DNA of 64,000 nt from Chlorogloeopsis sp. ULAP01 (GCF_030381805.1 NZ_JAUDRH010000017.1:124001-188000); one strand, 5' to 3'; positions 17,094 through 25,769 are shown, numbered from the stretch's first letter. Program-made: numbers and translations. Notes: generated by a model not told the origin, from the sequence alone.

Positions 17094-17291
17094 ATGACAT
17101 TACAATTTAAAGTTCCTAAACTGGTTTGCTCTACTTGCTCCAAAACTATCACTGAAGCAATTCAAAAGGTTGATGCTAACGCTACTGTTCAGACCGATCC
17201 AAAAACTAAATTAATCAACGTAGAAACTCAAGCATCTAGAACAGCTATTGAGACAGCAATCGCGTCGGCAGGCTATCCATCAGCCGCTTAA
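17094..17291 (+). CDS. HMA-domain metallochaperone 1
   Basis: A 65-residue protein that is just one heavy-metal-associated domain (beta-alpha-beta-beta-alpha-beta). The metal site is CSTC (KLVCSTCSK). It would carry Cu(I) in the cytoplasm to CopA's N-domain and buffer free metal. The ATG at 17094 is chosen over a TTG at 17085 because it aligns with the start of the paralogue at 23409 (VPKMACSAC). It lies right after MerR-type site E, and a hairpin with 9-bp arms follows its stop, so its expression may exceed that of the genes behind. Confidence 0.9.
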   Translation: MTLQFKVPKLVCSTCSKTITEAIQKVDANATVQTDPKTKLINVETQASRTAIETAIASAGYPSAA

Positions 17292-17313
17292 TTTGTAATT
17301 GGCTATTTCACCA

Positions 17314-17346
17314 TCAGCTATCGGCTTGTGCTCTGCTGATAGCTGA
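17314..17346 (+). terminator. hairpin after HMA 1
   Basis: Arms TCAGCTATC (17314-17322) and GATAGCTGA (17338-17346) with a 15-nt loop, then an A/T-rich run. A very similar hairpin follows the second HMA gene. It may be a partial terminator or mRNA-stability element between HMA and flavodoxin genes. Confidence 0.55.
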
Positions 17347-17396
17347 ACTTTCAAAAAACTTTCAAACATTTTCACGCTTATTAGCAAGGAGGAAAA

Positions 17397-17948
17397 ATGG
17401 CTAAAATTGGCTTATTTTACGGAACTCAAACTGGGAATACCCAAACGGAAGCCGAACTTATTCAGAAAGAGTTTGGTGGCGATAGCGTTGTCGATATCTA
17501 CGACATTTCTAAAGTAGAATCGAGCGATTTCGAGAACTACAACTACATCATCATCGGATGTCCTACCTGGAATATAGGTGAATTGCAATACGACTGGAAT
17601 AATTTCTTTGACGAGCTAGACAATATCGATTTTAACGGCAAGAAAGTTGCCTACTTTGGGGTTGGTGACCAGAACGGCTACCCCGACTCTTTTCAAGACG
17701 CAATGGGCATCTTAGAAGAAAAGATTTCAGAACTTGGGGGTGAAACTGTCGGCTACTGGTCAACTGAGGGCTACGACTTTACGGAGTCAAAAGCATTGCG
17801 TGACGGTAAGTTTGTTGGTTTAGCGCTAGATGAAGATAACCAATCTGAGTTAACGCAGGAACGGATCAAAACTTGGGTTGCTCAGTTGAAACAGGAGTTT
17901 GCACGCTCTGGAGTCAAGTTTCATGAAGATAGCTTGATCGGACTTTAG
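17397..17948 (+). CDS. long-chain flavodoxin
   Basis: A 183-residue flavodoxin carrying FMN, which can replace ferredoxin as a soluble electron carrier. The phosphate-binding loop is FYGTQTGNTQTEAE, the FMN-stacking loops are around CPTWNIGELQYDW (Trp) and GDQNGYPDSFQDAMG (Tyr). The 20-residue insertion typical of long-chain flavodoxins is present, and the acidic surface fits photosystem I/FNR docking. An AAGGAGG SD precedes the ATG. Cyanobacterial flavodoxin is usually induced by iron shortage; here it stands inside a metal-resistance cluster, after the HMA gene and before the RND genes, so metal-driven damage to iron-sulfur ferredoxin is a likely reason. Confidence 0.95.
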   Translation: MAKIGLFYGTQTGNTQTEAELIQKEFGGDSVVDIYDISKVESSDFENYNYIIIGCPTWNIGELQYDWNNFFDELDNIDFNGKKVAYFGVGDQNGYPDSFQDAMGILEEKISELGGETVGYWSTEGYDFTESKALRDGKFVGLALDEDNQSELTQERIKTWVAQLKQEFARSGVKFHEDSLIGL

Positions 17949-18048
17949 CTTGGCAGCCAAGAAATTTATTTCTGGGCGGACAAGAGCGTAGATGCAAGAT
18001 ATAAGCCTCTAACTAGCGGTTTTTTCCTCACAAGCAACGAAAGAAACT

Positions 18049-19440
18049 ATGGAATCTTTTGAGTCTCAACCTTCAAATAGTAAACGTCAGTTCGCACCAA
18101 AATTAACACCGGGCTTCTGGGCAATGTTAGCCTTGCTCCTAGTTGGTGGCGGCGTTGGTTTTTGGCAGTTTCTCGCTCCGGATAAGGAATCACCTCCAAC
18201 GGCAGCTAGCCAACCCCCAGCAACAAAGGTACAAGTTGCGACGGTGCAAAGTGCCACTATAGAGGAAAGCGCTGAATTTGTTGCAAGTCTTCAGTCTCGT
18301 CGTTCTGTCACTCTGCGACCGAGAATTCAGGGTCAGGTCTCTCAGATACTTGTTCGGGCAGGGGATCGGGTTAAAAAAGGTACTCCGATTTTGAAGGTTG
18401 ATGCAAAGCAGCAACAAGCTTCTGTTGACAGTAGAATCGCAGCTTATGAGTCCACTCAGGCTGATTTACAAACAGCCCAAGCAGAAGAGGCAAGTGCCCA
18501 AGCCGAAGCAAAAAATGCAACAGCGACACTCAAAGCGTTACAAGCTCGGCGAGTTTCCGAACAGTCCGATCTAAAACTCAATCAGCGCGAGTACGAGCGC
18601 TTCAACCAACTATATCGAGAAGGAGCTGCCAGTTTGCAAATCCTAGAGCAAAGGCGAAACAGCTTGGAAGCTGCCAAAGCCAAGATTGCTCAGACGGATG
18701 CTGACATTGCAGCCCAAGAAGCCATGATTACTAGAGCACAGGCAGCGATCGCTAAGGCAAAGGCAACAATTGTTAAGAACCAGAGGTTAGTTAACCAAGC
18801 TCAGGCAAACGTAAAGGAGCAAGCAGCACAGCTTCAGTTTTATACAATTGCTGCGCCGTTTGCAGGTATTGTGGGTGATATTCCCGTTAAAGTGGGTGAT
18901 TTTGTCGATACGTCTACCCAGTTAATTACCGTTTCTGAAAACGGTTTATTAGAGGTTAACATTTCGGTTCCAGCAGAACAGGTAGCTCAATTGCGGTTAG
19001 GAAGTTTAGTAGAGTTGGTAGACGGTTCTGGGCGGAAAGTCGGTACCAGTCGCGTATTTTTCATTGCGCCCAACACAGCAAATCAGACACAATCAGTACT
19101 CGTCAAGGCGCTGTTGGATAATTCTCAAGCTAGAGTGCGAACCGACCAATTTGTTCGAGCGCGGGTGATTTTGGATCGGCGTCCTGGAGTCCGCATTCCT
19201 ACAACTGCTGTAACTCGTTTAGCCAAAGAGACGTTTGTGTTTGTAGTTGAAGAATCGCGAACGCACTCTGCCCAATCTCAGTTTGTGGCTCGGCAAAAAC
19301 CTGTTGAACTAGGCAGTATTGAAGACAATCAATACCAGGTTTTGAAAGGATTGCAGCCCGGAGAACGAATCATCATCTCTAGTTTGCTTGGTTTAAGGGA
19401 TGGTGCGCCAATTGTTCCTGAATCCAAGAAAAGCAATTGA
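18049..19440 (+). CDS. RND efflux periplasmic adaptor (membrane fusion protein)
   Basis: A 463-residue adaptor with an N-terminal membrane anchor (about residues 26-44, GFWAMLALLLVGGGVGFWQF), a biotinyl-lipoyl-like half (ILVRAGDRVKKGTPIL), a long alpha-helical hairpin rich in Ala/Gln/Lys (about residues 135-265), the second lipoyl half (YTIAAPFAGIVGDIPV), and beta-barrel and membrane-proximal domains. It links an inner-membrane RND pump to an outer-membrane channel. No metal-binding Met/His patch like that of CusB is evident, which favours the multidrug (AcrA/MexA) group. It ends 29 bp before the pump gene. No TolC-like gene is in this window. Confidence 0.9.
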   Translation: MESFESQPSNSKRQFAPKLTPGFWAMLALLLVGGGVGFWQFLAPDKESPPTAASQPPATKVQVATVQSATIEESAEFVASLQSRRSVTLRPRIQGQVSQILVRAGDRVKKGTPILKVDAKQQQASVDSRIAAYESTQADLQTAQAEEASAQAEAKNATATLKALQARRVSEQSDLKLNQREYERFNQLYREGAASLQILEQRRNSLEAAKAKIAQTDADIAAQEAMITRAQAAIAKAKATIVKNQRLVNQAQANVKEQAAQLQFYTIAAPFAGIVGDIPVKVGDFVDTSTQLITVSENGLLEVNISVPAEQVAQLRLGSLVELVDGSGRKVGTSRVFFIAPNTANQTQSVLVKALLDNSQARVRTDQFVRARVILDRRPGVRIPTTAVTRLAKETFVFVVEESRTHSAQSQFVARQKPVELGSIEDNQYQVLKGLQPGERIIISSLLGLRDGAPIVPESKKSN

Positions 19441-19468
19441 TTAGCAATGTTTATTCTGCTACTGACTT

Positions 19469-22400
19469 ATGTTCGCAGATTTCTTCATCAAGCGACCTGT
19501 CTTTGCGATCGTCTGCTCCCTGATAGTTTTGGTGTTGGGGCTAATTAGCATTCCAACGCTGCCTGTAGAGCAGTATCCAGACATTAGCCCCGTTCAAATT
19601 AGTGTCACAGCTAACTATGTTGGAGCCAGTGCTCAAATTGTCGAAGAAACCGTGACATCGGTTTTAGAGCGACAGATTAATGGTGTCGAAGGCATGAGAT
19701 ATATGAACTCGACCAGCAGCAATGATGGTAATAGCACAATTACCATTACTTTTGAGCAGGGCTATGACATCAATGTTGCAGCCTCTGATGTACAGAATCG
19801 TGTCTTGCTGGCACAACCCAAATTACCAGAAGTGGTACAAAAGACAGGAGTCGCGGTTACAAAACAATCAAGTGGGATTGTTTTAGCGATGGCATTATAC
19901 AGCGAGGACGATCGCTACGATGATACGTTTATTAGTAACTATGCAGATTTGTATGTGTTAGACCCGCTCAGACGTATCAATGGCGTGGGAAATGTCCTAT
20001 CCTTTGGAGAACGTCGCTATGCCATGCGAATTTGGCTCGATCCCAATCGCCTTGCTGGTCGTAATCTGACGGCTCAAGATGTGGTGAATGCCCTCAATCA
20101 ACAAAATTTACAGTTAGGCATCGGTGCAATCGGACAACCACCCGCCCCTGATGGGCAAAAGTTCCAGATCGATTTGCAAGCTGTTGGACGACTGCGAGAA
20201 GCCAAGGAGTTTGAGAATATCATCCTCAAAGCAGGAAATGACGGGACGCTGATCAAACTGAAAGATGTTGGGCGGGCGGAACTGGGGGCAGAAAGTTACA
20301 GCACATTTGCTCGCTATAACGGTCACATCTCTGTAGGCTATCAAATCATCCAGATTCCTGGCAGTAACGCCTTAGAAATTGCTAAGGCGGCTAAGGCAGA
20401 GATGGCAAGACTGGCAAAGAATTTTCCACCAGGATTAACCTATGAAATCCCCTATGATTCTTCCCGATTTGTTGAGGCATCCTTTTGGGAAGTGGTCAAA
20501 ACGCTGATTGAATCGATTGTGCTAGTTGTTGGAGTAATTTTCATTTTCTTGCAAGATTGGCGGACTACCATTGTTCCAGCGATTGTGATCCCGGTTTCCT
20601 TAATTGGCACTTTTGCATTTGTCAAAGTGTTTAATTTTTCACTTAATAGTCTGACTTTATTTGGTTTAACCCTGGCGACCGGAATGGTTGTCGATGATGC
20701 AATCATTATTGTTGAAGATGTGGTTCGTTTGCTTGAGGAAAAAAGTATCAGTCCGCGTCAGGCGGCTTCTCAAGCAATGCACGAATTGTTTGGAGCTGTA
20801 ATTGCCACCTCGCTAGTTCTGATGGCGGTTTTCGTTCCGGTTGGCTTCTTTCCGGGAACAACAGGACAACTCTACAAACAATTTGCACTAACGATCGCAT
20901 TTTCGATTACGCTTTCCACCTTTAATGCCATTACATTTACTCCTGCCGTGTCCGCCATACTATTACGTCGAGGACAACAACCACGCGGCTGGCTTGGCTG
21001 GTTTTTTGCAAGGGTAAATGACCTTCTCGACTGGATGCGCAGAGGCTATCAACGGATTCTCAGCACTGTTACTCGCTTTAAGATGGTTGTGTTGCTGTTA
21101 TTTACCGTGTCGTTGGTATTAACAGGCTGGTTGTATCTGCGCGTTCCTCAAGCATTTCTGCCAGAGGAAGATCAAGGCTATTTTGTCAACCTGATTCAGG
21201 GTTCGGATGGGGTTTCATTGAATTATACTCGCTCAGTCGTCATGAAAGCCGAAAAAGAATTACTCAACGTCCCTGAGATTGAAGGCGTATTTGCAATGGG
21301 CGGTGTTAGTTTTAGCGGCAACACTCCCAATCGCGGATTGATTATGGCTCCCCTCAAATCGTGGTCAGAGCGGCAAAAGCCAGAGCAATCGGTATCAGCA
21401 ATTCTCAATCGGGTACGCGCACCGTTGATGGGAATTCCAGAAGCACCTGTTCTAGCCGTCAATCCTCCAACTATCCAGAGTCTTGGCAGTGTAGGCGGTT
21501 TTGTGTTTCAACTGCAAGACCGAGGCGATCAAAGCAATCGAGACATTAATGCACTGGATCGAGTCAAGAACGAGCTAATTAGCCGCGCCAATCAAACTCC
21601 AGGATTGCAAGGAGTCTTTAGTACCTATACTGCCAACGCGCCCCAGTTGATAGTTGAAGTAGATCGAAGCAAAGCAGAAGCTCTACAGGTTCCAATCGAT
21701 GAAATTTTCAGTACCCTACAAACTTTTATCGGTTCGCGCTATGTAAATGATTTTAACGAATTTGGGCGAACATACCGCGTTTATGTTCAAGCAGACTCAC
21801 AATTTCGCTCTAACCCAAAAGATGTTGGTCGCTTGTATGTACGCTCAAGAGTTGGCAACATGATACCCCTTAGTAACGTTGTAACGATTAAATCAACGAC
21901 TGGAGCACAAACAATTAATCACTATAACCTTTACCGCTCCATTGAAATCAACGGAGCCGCTGCTCCTGGGTTTAGTTCTGGGCAAGCAATTACGGCTATG
22001 GAAAAGCTAGCGGCTGAGGTTTTACCCGCAAATTTCGGTTTTGAATGGTCGGGAATCTCCTTAGAAGAAGTGGAATCTGGCGGTCAAGCTCCAATTATTT
22101 TCAGTTTGGGGGTCTTTTTTGTTTTCCTTGTACTGGCAGCGCAATACAACAATTTTGTCGATCCTTTAATCATTATGCTAGCGGTTCCCCTGGCAGTCTT
22201 GGGAGCTTTATCGGCTCAATCTCTGCGGGGTTTGTACAACGATGTTTACTGTCAAGTTGGTTTAGTCATGCTGATTGGTTTAGCCAGCAAGAATTCGATT
22301 TTGATTGTAGAATTTGCCAACCAGCTACGAGAACAGGGACTTTCAATTACTAAGGCAGTAGTGCAAGCTGCACAAGCACGATTGCGTCCTATTCTCATGA

Positions 22401-22609
22401 CAACGGTTTCAACTTTGATCGGCAGCTATCCACTGCTTGTTGCAACAGGAGCTGGATCTGCCAGCCGGCTGTCATTGGGGACGGCGGTTTTTGGTGGGAT
22501 GTTCGTTTCTACGTTTTTGAGCTTGTTTGTAGTGCCAATACTCTACATCATTATTATTAAGATTCGCCAACAGCTGGTGCGATCGCGCAATGCGCTATTA
22601 CCTGACTAA
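19469..22609 (+). CDS. RND multidrug-type efflux pump (HAE1/AcrB group)
   Basis: A 1046-residue inner-membrane proton antiporter of normal AcrB length. It starts MFADFFIKRPVFAIV, as usual for HAE1 pumps. The proton-relay acids are kept in TM4 (GMVVDDAIIIVEDV) and the lysine in TM10 (GLASKNSILIVEF). Two large periplasmic loops and 12 expected helices are visible. The methionine relay typical of the CusA metal pumps is not obvious, so its substrate may be organic rather than Cu(I). It is co-directional with the adaptor and sits inside the metal regulon, between two MerR-type sites, so metal-linked export cannot be excluded. Confidence 0.93.
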   Translation: MFADFFIKRPVFAIVCSLIVLVLGLISIPTLPVEQYPDISPVQISVTANYVGASAQIVEETVTSVLERQINGVEGMRYMNSTSSNDGNSTITITFEQGYDINVAASDVQNRVLLAQPKLPEVVQKTGVAVTKQSSGIVLAMALYSEDDRYDDTFISNYADLYVLDPLRRINGVGNVLSFGERRYAMRIWLDPNRLAGRNLTAQDVVNALNQQNLQLGIGAIGQPPAPDGQKFQIDLQAVGRLREAKEFENIILKAGNDGTLIKLKDVGRAELGAESYSTFARYNGHISVGYQIIQIPGSNALEIAKAAKAEMARLAKNFPPGLTYEIPYDSSRFVEASFWEVVKTLIESIVLVVGVIFIFLQDWRTTIVPAIVIPVSLIGTFAFVKVFNFSLNSLTLFGLTLATGMVVDDAIIIVEDVVRLLEEKSISPRQAASQAMHELFGAVIATSLVLMAVFVPVGFFPGTTGQLYKQFALTIAFSITLSTFNAITFTPAVSAILLRRGQQPRGWLGWFFARVNDLLDWMRRGYQRILSTVTRFKMVVLLLFTVSLVLTGWLYLRVPQAFLPEEDQGYFVNLIQGSDGVSLNYTRSVVMKAEKELLNVPEIEGVFAMGGVSFSGNTPNRGLIMAPLKSWSERQKPEQSVSAILNRVRAPLMGIPEAPVLAVNPPTIQSLGSVGGFVFQLQDRGDQSNRDINALDRVKNELISRANQTPGLQGVFSTYTANAPQLIVEVDRSKAEALQVPIDEIFSTLQTFIGSRYVNDFNEFGRTYRVYVQADSQFRSNPKDVGRLYVRSRVGNMIPLSNVVTIKSTTGAQTINHYNLYRSIEINGAAAPGFSSGQAITAMEKLAAEVLPANFGFEWSGISLEEVESGGQAPIIFSLGVFFVFLVLAAQYNNFVDPLIIMLAVPLAVLGALSAQSLRGLYNDVYCQVGLVMLIGLASKNSILIVEFANQLREQGLSITKAVVQAAQARLRPILMTTVSTLIGSYPLLVATGAGSASRLSLGTAVFGGMFVSTFLSLFVVPILYIIIIKIRQQLVRSRNALLPD

Positions 22610-22624
22610 GGGTACTGTTTCTAC

Positions 22625-22656
22625 TTGACTCTCCAGTTAACTAGAGAGTCTACCAT
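22625..22656 (+). promoter_or_regulatory. MerR-type promoter, site F
   Basis: TTGACT (22625-22630), a 20-nt spacer, and -10 TACCAT (22651-22656). The dyad is the best in the set: arms GACTCTC and GAGAGTC around AGTTAACT with one mismatched pair. It lies 39 bp before MerR 2, implying autoregulation. Confidence 0.85.
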
Positions 22657-22694
22657 AAAACTGGTAGTTGTATTTAGTTAAAGGGTAGCTAAAT

Positions 22695-23117
22695 ATGTTA
22701 GTCCAAGAAGAGGTAAAACTTATTGGTTCAGTTGCTAAGTCTAGCGGCATACCGATTAAAACAATTCGTTACTATGAAGAGTTAGGTCTACTTAAAGCAT
22801 CAGGTCGAACCGAGGGTGGATTTAGATTATTTCACTCTGATGTTTTGGCTCGCTTGAACTTTATCAAACGTGCCCAAAGTCTTGGGTTATCTTTATTAGA
22901 AATTAAGGAATTCTTGGATGTTCATGATGGGGGTAACTTACCCTGCGAACATATAAAAACTAAGTTAAAAGATAAGCTGACAGCCATTGATGAACAAATT
23001 CAGCAATTACTCATTCTGAGGCAAGAGTTAGAAGGACTGCTTTCAGGTTGGGAAATTATACCTGAAACTCCAGAGCAAACAATTTGTCCTTTTATTGAAA
23101 AAAACTTAAACAATTAA
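22695..23117 (+). CDS. MerR-family metal-responsive regulator 2
   Basis: A 140-residue paralogue of the regulator at 16101, nearly identical in the DNA-binding part (IPIKTIRYYEELGLLKASGR) and equally carrying Cys84 (NLPCEHIK) and Cys131 (TICPFIE). The metal loop again has only one cysteine, so both sensors share a non-standard ligand set compared with CueR. Unlike MerR 1 it lies directly behind a MerR-type promoter (site F) and probably controls itself. It is followed by site G and the second HMA gene, repeating the order MerR-operator-HMA-hairpin seen at 16101-17346. Confidence 0.92.
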   Translation: MLVQEEVKLIGSVAKSSGIPIKTIRYYEELGLLKASGRTEGGFRLFHSDVLARLNFIKRAQSLGLSLLEIKEFLDVHDGGNLPCEHIKTKLKDKLTAIDEQIQQLLILRQELEGLLSGWEIIPETPEQTICPFIEKNLNN

Positions 23118-23294
23118 GCTGATGAGAAAGCAGTAGACGCACAGTGACTTCTGTAGACAGACAAAACTCGGTTTCCATCATGCTACAAGGTGTTTCCATA
23201 AGGCAGGATAAGTAGGCAGAAGGGAAACCCTTCAATTAATTTATGAACTTCAGTTAGAAATAAAACTTGTTTTTGACCTAATTAAATTTAACTC

Positions 23295-23326
23295 TTGACT
23301 CTCCTGTTGACTGGAGAATTTAAGCT
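23295..23326 (+). promoter_or_regulatory. MerR-type promoter, site G
   Basis: TTGACT (23295-23300), a 20-nt spacer with the dyad CTCCTGTTGACTGGAGAA, and -10 TAAGCT (23321-23326). It would drive the second HMA gene and the His/Met-rich protein behind it. Confidence 0.85.
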
Positions 23327-23408
23327 AATTTTAGGTTGAGTAAATTCATCAAATATTCACTCAACTATTATCAAGAGATTAGTCACTCTAGATGAAGGAT
23401 CTAATGCT

Positions 23409-23603
23409 ATGAAGGTGCAATTTTTGGTTCCCAAAATGGCTTGTTCTGCTTGTGTAGAAACTATTACCAAAGCTATTCAAACAATAGATGCTACTGCCAC
23501 TGTGCAAGCCAATTCAAAAACAAAAGTTGTTAGTGTAGAAACTCAAGCATCAGAGACAGTAATTAAACAAGCGATCGCTGCGGTTGGCTATCCAACTGCA
23601 TAA
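23409..23603 (+). CDS. HMA-domain metallochaperone 2
   Basis: A 64-residue single heavy-metal-associated domain with metal site CSAC (PKMACSACVE). It is a paralogue of the protein at 17094 (same KVQF/VPK start and AGYP/VGYP end). Role as for a Cu(I) carrier in the cytoplasm. It stands 82 bp after MerR-type site G and is followed by a hairpin and then the unknown His/Met-rich exported protein. Confidence 0.9.
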   Translation: MKVQFLVPKMACSACVETITKAIQTIDATATVQANSKTKVVSVETQASETVIKQAIAAVGYPTA

Positions 23604-23619
23604 AGATTTAAGTTATTTC

Positions 23620-23649
23620 GCTATCAGCTATTAGCATTTGGCTGATAGC
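23620..23649 (+). terminator. hairpin after HMA 2
   Basis: Arms GCTATCAGC (23620-23628) and GCTGATAGC (23641-23649). It is the counterpart of the hairpin behind HMA 1, with related stem sequence, supporting duplication of the whole module. No clear U-tract follows, so it may be a stability or attenuation element. Confidence 0.5.
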
Positions 23650-23687
23650 TTAATCCTCAATTAATTGAGAACAAGGAGTATTAGACA

Positions 23688-24920
23688 ATGCGACACAAAC
23701 TTATCAAACAAACGACAGCTATGGCGATCGCTGCTGTATTGCTCACAAGTATAGGATTGCATCCAGCAACTGCCCAGCAGCAAAACCAGGAACATCAGGG
23801 GCATCAAGGACATGATATGAATGACATGAAAGCTCCAACACCTAACGCCCAGAAACTACCACCCGTGCCAACTAACCTGCCAGGCTGGATGGACAATAAG
23901 GACAGAAATCATATCTATCGCAAGCGCGGTGTTTACAACGACGCCATCTACAACATTAGACCGCTGGCTTTGGATTTAAATGCAGTCGCTGTGGGACACG
24001 CCTTTGCTTACGAAGACTTGGTAACGGGCAAAGCTAAAGACTTGGAAACTAAAACCTTTGAGCGAATTAATTGGGTGCTAAAAAATCCTCCGCGCTTCAT
24101 GCCCGATGAAGCCAACATCTCACCGACTTTCGGGCGCAAATATGGAGTGTTGGAACAGGTTTTTGACTGGGCACACATTCTCCATGCCCAAACCGTAGAC
24201 GTGCTAGCAAGCACCAAGTTGACAGACGCCCAAAAAGAAGCAGAGATTGAGCGCCTGTATAAGTTCTATGTCGATAACGTACCCTATGCCATTACTAGCC
24301 TGCCGATGAACATGGGCTACTTGGATTCGCAGCCCTATTCCAAGGCATTCCGTCGTAAGTATCCAAAAGTGAATGGGTTATTCTGGGGCTACCACTGGCT
24401 GCAAGGTTCAATGTATGACTTGCTTTACAACAAGACACTCGAACAACAGCGTGCAGCCTACACCACAGCAGGTAAGCAATACCACGAGGTGGAATTGTAT
24501 CGTACCGATCGCCCGTTCATGCCAATGTTTGCTGAAGTCAGTCCCAAATTTGCAGCCCGTTTTCCACACATTTCAAACGTCTTTGACAACTTGCATATGT
24601 TGCACGACATGGTCAATGACATTCTCGCTTCTGACTGGATGAGCGAACAACAGAAGGAAGGACAGATTAAGCGTGCAATTTGGATGGTGATGGCAGCTAA
24701 TCACAAAGGCATGAAACCGGGTGAGAACTATGGTGGTGATGGTTTGCACGACCATCGCTTTATGGAAGGTATGCCAGGGATGGGCATGATGCCAGAAGGC
24801 TTGACGAATCATGAGCATATGAATCACGGTTCTAGTAACCATAATTCAAGCACTACGCAGCAAGACATGACAGTACCTAATACAGGCAAGACTCCGGCGG
24901 GAAGCCATGTCGGTCACTAA
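23688..24920 (+). CDS. exported His/Met-rich helical protein of unknown family, internally duplicated
   Basis: A 410-residue protein with a signal peptide (residues 1-29, cut near TAQ), then a His/Met linker (EHQGHQGHDMNDM). The body is helical and contains two related halves: residues about 138-191 and 278-331 share MP..A..SP.F, VFD..H.LH, D.LAS and Q.KE..I.R. Each half thus has an H-x-L-H pair (His163/His166 and His303/His306). The tail is rich in Met and His (GMPGMGMMPEG, NHEHMNH). These features suggest a periplasmic copper binder or an enzyme with a metal or haem site. I do not recognise the family. It lies behind HMA 2 and before an outer-membrane barrel. Confidence 0.8.
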   Translation: MRHKLIKQTTAMAIAAVLLTSIGLHPATAQQQNQEHQGHQGHDMNDMKAPTPNAQKLPPVPTNLPGWMDNKDRNHIYRKRGVYNDAIYNIRPLALDLNAVAVGHAFAYEDLVTGKAKDLETKTFERINWVLKNPPRFMPDEANISPTFGRKYGVLEQVFDWAHILHAQTVDVLASTKLTDAQKEAEIERLYKFYVDNVPYAITSLPMNMGYLDSQPYSKAFRRKYPKVNGLFWGYHWLQGSMYDLLYNKTLEQQRAAYTTAGKQYHEVELYRTDRPFMPMFAEVSPKFAARFPHISNVFDNLHMLHDMVNDILASDWMSEQQKEGQIKRAIWMVMAANHKGMKPGENYGGDGLHDHRFMEGMPGMGMMPEGLTNHEHMNHGSSNHNSSTTQQDMTVPNTGKTPAGSHVGH

Positions 24921-24968
24921 TTTAGTTCCCCTTGTCATTAGAATAACGAATACAAAAGTAAAAATTCA

Positions 24969-25769
24969 ATGAAACAACTAACCAAACATGCGATCGCCAC
25001 CCTATTTGCAACGGCATTTGTAGCGCTAGCAGCTACTTCGACACGCGCCGTTGACCATAACAACATTGATGCCAACCGTCCGTTATCTTTTGATGACGCC
25101 GAGTCTATCGGCTATCGCGAGCAGGCAATAGAATTGGGTGGCGTGGTAACCCTGCCACAGGGACGCTCGGTAGGTGGTGAGTTTGAGATCGAGTATCTCT
25201 ATGGCTTTGCACCTAACACCCACCTCAATATCGGTATTCACCCCAGCATTGGTGGTCGAACTGATTCTGAGGACACCGACTTCGACATCGGTGATGTATC
25301 TGTAGGTGTGTTCCATAACTTCAACCGAGAATACAACAATACACCTGCTTTCGCTGTCCGAGCTGATACTTACTTCCCGACTGGACGGGATTCACGAGGT
25401 GTGGACTTTCGCTTGCGCGGTATTGCCAGCAAGACCGTAGGGCAATACGATCGCCTGCATTTCAACGTCGATTTGAATCTAAACACAGTGCCTGATAGTG
25501 ATGAGCGCTCTGTTATCCCTGGTGTAATTCTTGGCTACTCCAGACCGCTAGGTTACCCTCGCCGTTTTGATCGCACGATTCTAGCGGAAGTAGGGGTGCG
25601 TGCTGGTGAGGAAACAGGAGATGGAGCCATAGTGTCCGCTGGGGTAGGGTTACGCCAGCAGGTAGGGTATCAGAGTGTGTTTGATATTGGTCTGCAAGGT
25701 GACATCGCCAGCGGTGATAGTGAGCATAGTCAAGTGCGCCTTGTTGCAGGCTATTCAACGGCTTTTTGA
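24969..25769 (+). CDS. outer-membrane beta-barrel (MetA_deg-like) protein
   Basis: A 266-residue protein with a signal peptide ending near TRAVDH and a mature part of alternating beta strands (VGGEFEIEYLYGFAPNTHL, DVSVGVFHNFNREY, ending VRLVAGYSTAF). The final Phe is typical of outer-membrane barrels. The start of the mature part (NRPLSFDDAESIGYREQ) resembles the PF13557 MetA-pathway-of-phenol-degradation barrel group, whose members are transporters or of unknown role. It is 48 bp after the His/Met-rich gene and probably in the same transcript, so the pair may work at the outer membrane in metal handling. Confidence 0.75.
   Translation: MKQLTKHAIATLFATAFVALAATSTRAVDHNNIDANRPLSFDDAESIGYREQAIELGGVVTLPQGRSVGGEFEIEYLYGFAPNTHLNIGIHPSIGGRTDSEDTDFDIGDVSVGVFHNFNREYNNTPAFAVRADTYFPTGRDSRGVDFRLRGIASKTVGQYDRLHFNVDLNLNTVPDSDERSVIPGVILGYSRPLGYPRRFDRTILAEVGVRAGEETGDGAIVSAGVGLRQQVGYQSVFDIGLQGDIASGDSEHSQVRLVAGYSTAF

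Noticed and set aside
18049..22609. Calling the RND pair a CusBA copper pump
   Set aside because: The pump has HAE1-type motifs and no visible methionine relay, and the adaptor lacks a Met/His patch; only the context suggests metals.
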